The notes under the pieces were generated by a model that was given only the letters and a program-made list of their open reading frames with translations, searched no databases and was not told the origin of the DNA. Positions 1 to 6,791 of a DNA stretch of 23,281 bases are shown piece by piece. The stretch comes from Chitinophagaceae bacterium UBA2789 (lineage in GTDB: Bacteria > Bacteroidota > Bacteroidia > Chitinophagales > Chitinophagaceae). Within the stretch, counting starts at the first letter, position 1. Each line of letters begins with the position of its first letter. Location of the stretch: the NCBI GenBank assembly GCA_002352145.1, contig DEHX01000183.1, positions 14,897-38,177 on the forward strand. The letters are read 5' to 3'. The position numbers and the translations under genes were made by a program.

Positions 1-870
1 AAGCAGGCAGAAGAACTCAATGCAGATATTCTTTGCGGAACAGACCCGGATGCGGATCGTTTAGCTATTGGGGTTAAAGATTCACATGGCAAATGGGTGC
101 TGATGAACGGCAACCAGACAGCGGTACTGGCCTTTAATTACCTGATTGAAGCTAGAAAAACAAAAGGAATTGCAAAGCCCAATGATATGGTGATTACTAC
201 CATCGTAACCACCCCGATGATTGATGCCATTGCTGCCAGTAATGGTGTGGGTTGCTACCGGGTACTGACGGGTTTTAAATGGATCGCTGAAATGATCAGG
301 CAGAAAGAGGGAAAGGAAAACTATATCATCGGTGGTGAAGAAAGTTTTGGTTTGATGATCGGCGATAAGATAAGGGACAAAGATGGCATCAGTGCAGTAG
401 CCTTATTATGCGAAATGGCGGCTTATGAAAAAGAAAAAGGGCGCAGTTTGTATGAAAAGATGATTGACCTTTATGTGCAGTATGGTTTTTACAAAGAGCA
501 CCTGGTCTCTATTACCAAAAAAGGAATGGATGGCCAGCAGCAGATCGCAGCTATGATGGAAAGCTATCGTAATAACCCGCCCAAAGCTATCAATGGGTCG
601 GCAGTGGTAAAACTGCTGGACTATGAATTAAGAAAAGGTTCCAACCCGCAAACAGCAGAGGAGTGGGCTATTGATCTTCCTAAATCCAATGTTTTACAAT
701 TTATATTGGAAGACGGCAGCAGTATTTCTGCAAGGCCAAGTGGTACTGAGCCGAAGATCAAGTTCTACTTTAGTGTAAATACAAAGCTTGCCAATGCGGC
801 TGAGTTTGATAAAGTGAATGCAGTACTGGATGAAAAGATCAAGGCAGTAATTGCTGATATGAAATTGTGA
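1..870 (+). CDS. Phosphoglucomutase/phosphomannomutase family protein, C-terminal part (5' end outside window)
   Basis: This is an alpha-D-phosphohexomutase, which moves a phosphate between C1 and C6 of a hexose in the cytoplasm for sugar-nucleotide or glycogen metabolism. The reading frame is open from base 1, so the N-terminus with the catalytic phosphoserine is outside the window and 289 codons are visible. Three family signatures can be read: the metal-binding loop GTDPDADR (bases 37-60), the sugar-binding loop GGEESFG, and near the end the phosphate-binding SARPSGTEPKIKFY. These fix the family firmly. Whether glucose, mannose or both is the substrate cannot be decided from this part. A strong terminator follows at 893-930, so this gene ends a transcription unit. 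Confidence 0.95.
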   Translation, partial: KQAEELNADILCGTDPDADRLAIGVKDSHGKWVLMNGNQTAVLAFNYLIEARKTKGIAKPNDMVITTIVTTPMIDAIAASNGVGCYRVLTGFKWIAEMIRQKEGKENYIIGGEESFGLMIGDKIRDKDGISAVALLCEMAAYEKEKGRSLYEKMIDLYVQYGFYKEHLVSITKKGMDGQQQIAAMMESYRNNPPKAINGSAVVKLLDYELRKGSNPQTAEEWAIDLPKSNVLQFILEDGSSISARPSGTEPKIKFYFSVNTKLANAAEFDKVNAVLDEKIKAVIADMKL

Positions 871-892
871 TCACCGATAATAAATGATTTGC

Positions 893-930
893 AATAAGCA
901 GCATTTCGATGCTGCTTATTTATTTTTGTT
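893..930 (+). terminator. Intrinsic terminator after the phosphohexomutase gene
   Basis: A perfect 12-bp inverted repeat, AATAAGCAGCAT at 893-904 and ATGCTGCTTATT at 909-920, encloses a TTCG tetraloop and is followed by a T-rich tract (TATTTTTGTT). UUCG is an unusually stable RNA loop. The structure ends only 6 bases before the next start codon, so that gene's promoter, if it has its own, must overlap or precede the hairpin. Confidence 0.9.
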
Positions 931-936
931 CAGCTT

Positions 937-1593
937 ATGAGACCAACAGAAGATACGTATCGCCATAAAGGCCTTCGCAAGAAATTAGTGCAGGGTATAC
1001 AGGCAAAAGGAATTACAGATGATAGAGTGCTGGATGCTATTTTGGAAGTTCCCCGTCATTTCTTTCTCGACTCAGCTTTTGATGAAGTGGCTTATGAGGA
1101 CCGGGCATTCCCCATTGGAGAGGGGCAAACTATTTCACAGCCCTACACAGTAGCCTACCAAAGCCAGTTGCTGGAAATAAAACCCTTTATGAAAGTGCTG
1201 GAAATTGGTACGGGCAGCGCTTACCAGGCAGTAGTGCTTGCGGAGATGGGAGCAATGGTTTATACGATTGAAAGACAGAAAAAACTTTTTGACTCGAACG
1301 ATGAATTTAAATTCTTAAAGAAATATCCCACAATCAAATTCTTTTACAGAGATGGGTATGAAGGGCTTCCCACTTTTGCTCCGTTCGACAGAGTCATCAT
1401 CACCGCGGCAGCACCGTATGTGCCCCCCAAATTAATTGAACAGATGAAAGTGGGTGGTATGATGGTAATACCGGTAGGCACCGGTGATATTCAACAGATG
1501 AAAAGAATCACCAAACTGGAAGGTGGCGCTTTAAAAGAAGAAGTATTTGACCGTTTTTCGTTTGTACCTATGCTGGGAGGGAGGGAGTCTTGA
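937..1593 (+). CDS. pcm: Protein-L-isoaspartate O-methyltransferase
   Basis: This cytoplasmic repair enzyme uses S-adenosylmethionine to methylate L-isoaspartyl residues in aged proteins, starting their return to aspartate (EC 2.1.1.77). The 218-residue length is normal for the family. The N-terminal helix carries VLDAILEVPRHFF (about 31-43), typical of Pcm. The segment GQTISQPYTVA (63-73) is the substrate-binding loop, VLEIGTGSAYQ (87-97) is SAM motif I with E112 in the acidic strand end, and FDRVIITAAAP is the later Rossmann motif. Many homologues have GSGY where this protein has GSAY. The ATG is the first in frame and lies just after the terminator. The gene converges on the M48 protease gene across a repeat-bearing gap. 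Confidence 0.95.
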   Translation: MRPTEDTYRHKGLRKKLVQGIQAKGITDDRVLDAILEVPRHFFLDSAFDEVAYEDRAFPIGEGQTISQPYTVAYQSQLLEIKPFMKVLEIGTGSAYQAVVLAEMGAMVYTIERQKKLFDSNDEFKFLKKYPTIKFFYRDGYEGLPTFAPFDRVIITAAAPYVPPKLIEQMKVGGMMVIPVGTGDIQQMKRITKLEGGALKEEVFDRFSFVPMLGGRES

Positions 1594-1605
1594 GTAATAA
1601 GTTTG

Positions 1606-1707
1606 GAGTCGGGAGTTCAGAGTCTGGAGTCTGGTAATTTTTTATTTTTCAAATGCTAATGAGGTGAGTAATCTGGCTTCTGACTATTGACTAAAGACTG
1701 CCGACTG
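1606..1707. repeat. Inverted pair of heptamer-repeat arrays between convergent genes
   Basis: The left arm (1606-1633) is four tandem 7-mers: GAGTCGG, GAGTTCA, GAGTCTG, GAGTCTG. The right arm (1673-1707) is five 7-mers of the opposite orientation: CTGGCTT, CTGACTA, TTGACTA, AAGACTG, CCGACTG, so every unit fits NAGTCNN or its complement NNGACTN. The arms are separated by 39 bases that include an AT-rich tract (TTTTTTATTTTTC). The right arm ends 1 base before the stop codon of the leftward protease gene. It may fold as a long imperfect hairpin and end transcription from both sides, or be a small dispersed intergenic repeat. Confidence 0.7.
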
Positions 1708-1708
1708 G

Positions 1709-2644
1709 TCATACAAACTGCTCCAGTAATTCAATCCTTTTCTCAATCGGCGGATGGGTGGCAAACATATTATCCCATGAGGCTGATTTGTGGGTAGAGG
1801 GTTTGGGGTTGTCGATGAACAGTTGCGCCACATCACGGCTTTCTACCGCTTCTATCAGCGGGTCATTGGAAATTTTTCTCAACGCATTAGCCAAAGCATA
1901 AGGTTTTTTTGTCATTTCAGCGCTACCTGCATCCGCCAGGTATTCTCTTTTACGGCTAATACCAAAACGAAGCAGTATTGATAAGAAATAAGCAATTGCC
2001 GTTACTACTATTGCAATAAGGATAATAGCGCCGCTTCCTTTGCTATCCTTACTCCTCCTTCCTGAGCCGGCAAAGCGGAGGGAGCGAAAAGCCATTTCGG
2101 CCAGGAAGGCGAAGATGCCTACGAAAATGATCGAAACGATCAGCAGCCGGACATCCCTGTTTCGGATATGCGTCAGTTCATGGGCGATTACAGCTTCCAG
2201 TTCGTCATCATCCAGTTTATTGATAATGCCCCGTGAGAGGGAGATGGAATAAGTACGCTGATTTATTCCACTGGCAAAAGCGTTCAGGGAATCATCTTCG
2301 ATGATATACAATTTGGGCATTTGCATACCCTGTGCGATACAGAGGTTTTCTGTAAGGTTGTACACTCTTTTGTTTTCCATTCTTTCCAACGGCTTGCTGC
2401 CGGTGGCCATGCGGATAAAAGCGGAATGGCCCGCCCAGGCAATCAGGAACCAGATTCCTACACCGATTAATACAAACGGCATTACCTGTGCAAACAACAG
2501 GTTGGGGTCTTCGTGGTGCTCGCCGGTGGTGAAATAAAAAAGTAAATAGAACATTAACAGCAGCAGTGCCGGAAATGCTATTAATAACAGTATGGAATTA
2601 AAATTATTCTTCCGAATCTGTTTATCCAGTCCTACGTATTGCAT
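1709..2644 (-). CDS. M48-family membrane zinc metallopeptidase (HtpX-like)
   Basis: This is an integral inner-membrane protease of 311 residues, related to HtpX, which removes damaged or misfolded membrane proteins. Hydrophobic spans are at about 17-38, 56-72, 166-186 and 205-226. The zinc site is HELTH at 155-159, with E235 in the EYLAD segment as the likely third ligand. N- and C-terminal hydrophobic pairs flank a cytosolic catalytic domain in this family. The gene starts 27 bases after the LemA gene on the same strand, and LemA/M48 pairing is common in bacteria, so the two are probably one operon with linked envelope functions. The ATG is well placed; the true peptide substrates cannot be inferred. 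Confidence 0.92.
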   Translation of the reverse strand: MQYVGLDKQIRKNNFNSILLLIAFPALLLLMFYLLFYFTTGEHHEDPNLLFAQVMPFVLIGVGIWFLIAWAGHSAFIRMATGSKPLERMENKRVYNLTENLCIAQGMQMPKLYIIEDDSLNAFASGINQRTYSISLSRGIINKLDDDELEAVIAHELTHIRNRDVRLLIVSIIFVGIFAFLAEMAFRSLRFAGSGRRSKDSKGSGAIILIAIVVTAIAYFLSILLRFGISRKREYLADAGSAEMTKKPYALANALRKISNDPLIEAVESRDVAQLFIDNPKPSTHKSASWDNMFATHPPIEKRIELLEQFV

Positions 2645-2671
2645 TTTCTGCTATCCCCTTCAGGGGTGGGG

Positions 2672-3232
2672 TTAAAATTGAATTTTGGGTGGTTCCTCCA
2701 TGGTCTTACGGTTATCCGTGCCAAGGTCAAACATGATTTCTCTTTTGAAACCAAAGTTGCGGGCCACGAGGTTACCGGGAAATGATTCAACTGCATTATT
2801 ATACTCCGTAGTAGCACCGTTAAAGAAGCGGCGGCTGGCTGCCAGTTTATTTTCAATATCACTCAATTCTTCCTGAAGCTGAAGAAAATTCTGGTTGGCC
2901 TTCAGGTCTGGATAGGCTTCTACCTGCACTTTCAGTCCCTGTAAGGCAGCTGTCAGTTGCTGTTCAGCTACTATCTTATCATCAATAGCAGTAGCAGACA
3001 TCGCAGCTGTGCGGGCCTCCGTTACTTTCAGTAACAGTTCTTTTTCATGTGAAGCATAACCCTTTACTGTCTCAACAAGCTGAGGTACCAGGTCATGGCG
3101 TTGCCGGAGTTGAACATCTATATCTGCAAAAGCGTTTTCCCTGCGGTTGCGTAAGCGGACCAATCCATTATAAAGACTGATTATCCAAATGATGATCAGG
3201 ACGATAATTCCAATAACAATTAATAGTGGCAT
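2672..3232 (-). CDS. lemA: LemA family membrane protein
   Basis: This protein of 186 residues has one N-terminal membrane span (PLLIVIGIIVLIIIWIISLY, about 2-21) followed by the LemA signature LVRLRNRRENAFADIDVQLRQRHDLVPQLVETVKGYA and a long helical, coiled-coil-like domain. LemA proteins are anchored with a short outer N-terminus and helical cytoplasmic body; their biochemical role is still unclear. The frame extends 10 codons upstream to a TTG at 3262, but the ATG at 3232 puts the membrane span at the very N-terminus as in other family members and has an AGGA upstream, so I chose it. It is the first gene of a pair with the M48 protease. Confidence 0.9.
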   Translation of the reverse strand: MPLLIVIGIIVLIIIWIISLYNGLVRLRNRRENAFADIDVQLRQRHDLVPQLVETVKGYASHEKELLLKVTEARTAAMSATAIDDKIVAEQQLTAALQGLKVQVEAYPDLKANQNFLQLQEELSDIENKLAASRRFFNGATTEYNNAVESFPGNLVARNFGFKREIMFDLGTDNRKTMEEPPKIQF

Positions 3233-3294
3233 AATCCTGTAATTTATTTCTAAGTTAGGCAAAAGATCAGTTCACTACTTAATTTTTAATAAAC

Positions 3295-3322
3295 AAAAAA
3301 GGGTTGCCAGGCAACCCTTTTT
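3295..3322 (-). terminator. Intrinsic terminator downstream of the small lipoprotein gene
   Basis: GGGTTGC and GCAACCC form a 7-bp perfect stem with a CAG loop (3301-3317), flanked by A-rich bases on the left and a T run on the right. It therefore has a U-tract in either direction. It lies about 20 bases past the stop of the leftward lipoprotein gene and upstream of lemA, so its natural job is to stop lipoprotein transcription before the lemA operon. Confidence 0.85.
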
Positions 3323-3342
3323 CATTCTTTTCAAAAAAGATA

Positions 3343-3759
3343 TTATTGTTTGACAAGAAAGAATTGTCCTGCCCCGCTTGTGGCAGCGCCAGATCCGTAA
3401 GTGCCTTCCATAAAAGTATAAATGGAGTTAAAAGTGGCACTGGTAGAATAAGTATTAGGCGATGACAGATAGGTATAGTTGGTAGTTACTGTTGTTCCGC
3501 TGATACTATAAGTACCCTCCGCCTTACTGGCAATTGTTGTATCAGTTCCGTCAAATACACGAACGGTGCCATTACTGCGGAAAAGCATAGTGTAGCCAAG
3601 CGTAGGATAGTCGGAAACAGCACCATATTTACCTTTCCACAGACCAACAATAGAAGGAGGCGCAGGTGCAGGAACATCATCGTCTTTTTCGCAGGATGCA
3701 AAAGATAAGATAGCGGCCAAAGAAAGCATGACCAGAGCCAGGTTTTTGAAACGTTTCAT
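3343..3759 (-). CDS. Small secreted lipoprotein, lipocalin-like
   Basis: A 138-residue protein with a lipoprotein signal peptide: basic MKRFK, a hydrophobic core, and lipobox LSFASC with C23 as the acylated cysteine. After it comes EKDDD, an acidic stretch of the kind that in Bacteroidota may favour surface export, then a proline-rich linker. The mature part has IVGLWKGKYG, a Thr/Ser-rich set of short beta strands and the pattern GTYSISGTTVTTNYTY, which resembles the lipocalin-like small lipoproteins of Bacteroidota. No catalytic residues are evident. It stands alone, is divergent from the acylase gene, and is followed by its own terminator. Function unknown; family likeness is moderate. Confidence 0.7.
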   Translation of the reverse strand: MKRFKNLALVMLSLAAILSFASCEKDDDVPAPAPPSIVGLWKGKYGAVSDYPTLGYTMLFRSNGTVRVFDGTDTTIASKAEGTYSISGTTVTTNYTYLSSPNTYSTSATFNSIYTFMEGTYGSGAATSGAGQFFLVKQ

Positions 3760-3821
3760 GGTTTAGTTTTTTAGTTAATGATTAATGGTATGCAAAAAAA
3801 CAGATGCTTAGAATCAAAAAC

Positions 3822-3840
3822 AATACCACTAACTGGTATT
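3822..3840. promoter_or_regulatory. 7-bp inverted repeat in the divergent lipoprotein/acylase promoter region
   Basis: AATACCA at 3822-3828 and TGGTATT at 3834-3840 are exact complements separated by 5 bases (CTAAC). The repeat sits between two divergent genes, 62 bases from the lipoprotein start and 64 bases from the chosen acylase start. It could be an operator for a dimeric regulator. A T run follows on the plus strand, so a leader hairpin or terminator-like reading is also possible. Confidence 0.4.
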
Positions 3841-3904
3841 TTTTGCTGTTGCCGTGAAAATCACTTTGAATTATTGTGTATTTTCCGCTTTTAATAGATT
3901 CTCA

Positions 3905-6349
3905 ATGCGTATAATTCCCTTTGCCATTTCTGCAGCTGTAACAGCTGGATTAGTTTTTGTTCTTAATAAACAGTGGGGTACTGTACCGCCTATGGGTAAG
4001 TTCCTGAGCCCGCAGCACGGATTCTGGCAGAATGCAGAACCTGCGAATGCCAGTTTTGATGCAGAGCTGAACCTCGAGGGCTTAAAAGGTAAAGCAGAAG
4101 TATACTTTGATGACCGCCTGGTGCCGCATGTCTTTGCAGATAATGATGAAGACCTCTATTTTATTCAAGGTTACCTGCATGCAAAATTTCGTTTATTCCA
4201 GATCGATCTGCAAACCAAGGCTGCGGCTGGCAGGGCTAGTGAAATAGCCGGGCCAAAAGCTATTAATTATGACAAAGAGCAACGAAGATTAGGAATGGTA
4301 TATGCAGCAGAAAACGCCATGAAGGAAGTGGAGAGTGAACCTGTGTCGAAAAAGATATTTGATGCCTATACCAACGGGATTAATGCATATATAAATTCTT
4401 TAAAAGATTCTGAAATTCCGGTTGAATACAAGTTGCTTAACATTAAACCGGAGAAATGGACAAATCTGCGTACAGCATTATTATTAAAAATGATGGCAAA
4501 AATGTTGTCATCCGGTACGGAGAGTGACCTTGCCAATACCAATGCCAAATCAATTTTTCTGCCGGATGAATTAAAAATGCTCTACCCGCAGGTACATGAT
4601 TCCTTGATGCCGATTGTTCCGAAAGGAACTGTTTTTGAAAAGCCCGGAATCATTCCGTTAAAGCCAGCAATAGCTGATTCATTATACCTCGGTAAAAAGG
4701 ATTCGGTGCTGGCACAGGAAATTTCTAAACCCGATATTAATAATGGAAGCAACAACTGGGTGGTAGCTGGTAGTAAAACTCAAAGTGGCGCTCCAATCTT
4801 GTGCAATGATCCGCACCTTGAATTATCACTACCTTCTATCTGGTATGAGATGCAATTAGTATCGCCCACCAGTAATTCTTATGGTGTTTCTTTACCGGGT
4901 TCACCCTTTGTCATTATCGGGTTTAATGACAGCATTGCGTGGGGAGTGACGAATTCACAGCGGGATGTAAAAGACTATTACGAGATTAAATTTAAAGACA
5001 AGACCAAACAAGAATATTGGTTTAATGGAAAATGGGAAAAAACGATTTTGAAAGAGGAGATCATTAAAGTTAAGGGAGGAAAAGATGTGCTGGATACAGT
5101 GGCGTATACAGTATTCGGGCCGGTGATGTTTGATGAAAGTTTTTCCAATGATTTTTCTGCCAAGCGTAACCTGGCAGTACGCTGGACAGCTCATGATCCA
5201 AGCAATGAAGGAAAAACTTTTTACAAGTTGAACCGGGCAAAGAACTACGATGACTATACAGAGGCAATAAAAACATTCCAATGCCCCGGGCAGAATTTTG
5301 TCTTTGCATCTAAATCAGGTGATATTGCCATATGGCAGCAGGGAAAATTCCCGGCCCGCTGGGACAGGCAAGGCCTTTATGTAATGCCCGGCGAGGACAG
5401 TAGTTTTATGTGGCAGGGCTTTATTCCACAAGCAGAGAATCCGCATGCAAAAAATCCAGAAAGAGGGTTTTTAGAAAGTGCTAATCAGCGTCCGGCAGAT
5501 TCAACTTATCCCTATTTTATTCCCGGCAGTTATATTACACCAAGAGGTATTACCATTGAGAATAAACTGGCCGGCATGACAGGCATTACGGTGAACGATA
5601 TGATGGCATTGCATGGCAACTATTTCAATACACTGGCAGAGGATGCCAGGAGCACCTTGCTTACTTATGTGAAGGAAAGTGAACTGGATGCCTCTTCCAA
5701 AAAATTCCTGGACATATTCAAGTCATGGGATCTGCAGGCAAGCCCGGATTCCAAAGGTCAAACAGTATACCAGTGCTGGTGGGATAGCCTGGAAGCAGAA
5801 ATATGGAAAGATGAACTGACAAAAATTAATCCGCAGGCACCATGGCCGGAAGAACAAACAACCATGGAACTCTTGAAAAAGGATTCTGCACTGAAATTTG
5901 TTGACAATATCAATACAGCAGAGAAGGAAAACTTATTTGATGTAGTAACTACGGCTTTGAAGAAAGCTTCTGCGGATCTGGCCAAAAAAGAAACAGAAGG
6001 AAAACTGGAATGGGCCAAATTCAAAAATCCAACAGTCTACCACCTGATCAAGGACCTGAAAGGATTTGCAAGACCCGGATTGAATGTGGGCGGTAATGGT
6101 AATATTATCAATGCTATCACTCACAGCCATGGACCCAGTTGGAGAATGATTGTGCAGTTGACTACACCGACAGAAGCTTACGGTGTTTATCCCGGCGGAC
6201 AAAATGGAAATCCCGGCAGCCGCTTTTATGATGATTATGTAGATACATGGGCGGAAGGGAAGTATCATAAACTATGGTTTATGCGGGAAGGCGATAAAAC
6301 CGATAAGACTATAAAGTGGGTGATGAAATTCAATAAAAAATCCAGCTAA
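3905..6349 (+). CDS. Penicillin acylase family protein (peptidase S45, Ntn hydrolase)
   Basis: An 814-residue secreted or periplasmic amidohydrolase precursor that should cleave itself into alpha and beta chains. The N-terminus MRIIPFAISAAVTAGLVFVL is a signal or anchor segment. The beta chain is expected to begin at S282 in the motif NNGSNNWVVAGSKTQSG, the serine being both nucleophile and new N-terminus. Later family marks are GGNGNIINAITHSHGPSWRM and PGGQNGNPGSRFYDD near the C-terminus. The frame runs 17 codons upstream to a GTG at 3854, but the ATG gives a cleaner signal sequence. Family members act on penicillins, acyl-homoserine lactones or other amides; the substrate here is not readable. 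A small membrane protein gene follows after 18 bases. Confidence 0.9.
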   Translation: MRIIPFAISAAVTAGLVFVLNKQWGTVPPMGKFLSPQHGFWQNAEPANASFDAELNLEGLKGKAEVYFDDRLVPHVFADNDEDLYFIQGYLHAKFRLFQIDLQTKAAAGRASEIAGPKAINYDKEQRRLGMVYAAENAMKEVESEPVSKKIFDAYTNGINAYINSLKDSEIPVEYKLLNIKPEKWTNLRTALLLKMMAKMLSSGTESDLANTNAKSIFLPDELKMLYPQVHDSLMPIVPKGTVFEKPGIIPLKPAIADSLYLGKKDSVLAQEISKPDINNGSNNWVVAGSKTQSGAPILCNDPHLELSLPSIWYEMQLVSPTSNSYGVSLPGSPFVIIGFNDSIAWGVTNSQRDVKDYYEIKFKDKTKQEYWFNGKWEKTILKEEIIKVKGGKDVLDTVAYTVFGPVMFDESFSNDFSAKRNLAVRWTAHDPSNEGKTFYKLNRAKNYDDYTEAIKTFQCPGQNFVFASKSGDIAIWQQGKFPARWDRQGLYVMPGEDSSFMWQGFIPQAENPHAKNPERGFLESANQRPADSTYPYFIPGSYITPRGITIENKLAGMTGITVNDMMALHGNYFNTLAEDARSTLLTYVKESELDASSKKFLDIFKSWDLQASPDSKGQTVYQCWWDSLEAEIWKDELTKINPQAPWPEEQTTMELLKKDSALKFVDNINTAEKENLFDVVTTALKKASADLAKKETEGKLEWAKFKNPTVYHLIKDLKGFARPGLNVGGNGNIINAITHSHGPSWRMIVQLTTPTEAYGVYPGGQNGNPGSRFYDDYVDTWAEGKYHKLWFMREGDKTDKTIKWVMKFNKKSS

Positions 6350-6367
6350 CAGTTCAATTAATCTAAT

Positions 6368-6721
6368 ATGAAATTTCTTACTGCAACGATACTCACAGCA
6401 ATTTTGGCTTTTATCAGCGGTTTGTTTCTTCCGTGGTGGGGAATAGCTATCACTTCACTCCTGGTAGCAGTTCTTGTACATCAAAAAGCAGGGAAGGCCT
6501 TCTTGTCAGGACTCCTGGGTGTTTTTCTATTATGGGCCGGACTTGCCTGGTGGATAGATATGAAAAACAATGGCATCCTTTCAAAGAAAATTGCCACTAT
6601 TCTTCCCTTAGGCGGTAATACAATTTTACTCATTTTGGTGACCGGGCTTTTTGGCGGGCTGATAGCCGGCTTTGCAGCCATGAGCGGTAGTTTTCTGCGG
6701 GCTACTCCAAAAGGACGTTAA
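6368..6721 (+). CDS. Small integral membrane protein of unknown function
   Basis: A 117-residue, very hydrophobic protein with about four membrane spans: residues 4-20, 22-37, 45-62 and 82-106, with a short hydrophilic loop DMKNNGILSKK in the middle. The C-terminus LRATPKGR is basic and probably cytoplasmic. I do not recognise a named family. It begins 18 bases after the penicillin-acylase-family gene and is probably co-transcribed with it, which may point to a helper role in the envelope, but nothing in the sequence shows that directly. Confidence 0.75.
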   Translation: MKFLTATILTAILAFISGLFLPWWGIAITSLLVAVLVHQKAGKAFLSGLLGVFLLWAGLAWWIDMKNNGILSKKIATILPLGGNTILLILVTGLFGGLIAGFAAMSGSFLRATPKGR

Positions 6722-6791
6722 AATTTTCTTTCCCAAAGTTGTATTGATACCTGTTTGGTGTTTCATTGTTATCTTGAAGCACCGCTGTACT

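Noticed and set aside
1606..1707. Heptamer arrays as a CRISPR array
   Set aside because: There are no 25-35 base repeats with unique spacers and no cas genes; units are 7 bases in inverted halves.
1790..2537. Plus-strand open frames opposite the M48 protease gene
   Set aside because: They are antisense to a gene with clear family motifs, have no recognisable domain and no plausible start signals.
2655..2666. CCCCT/AGGGG palindrome between the lemA and protease genes as a terminator
   Set aside because: The loop would be only 2 bases, there is no T run on the minus strand, and it lies in a 27-base operon gap.
3854..3904. Upstream GTG start for the acylase gene
   Set aside because: The extra 17 residues are not signal-like; the ATG at 3905 begins a regular signal or anchor sequence.
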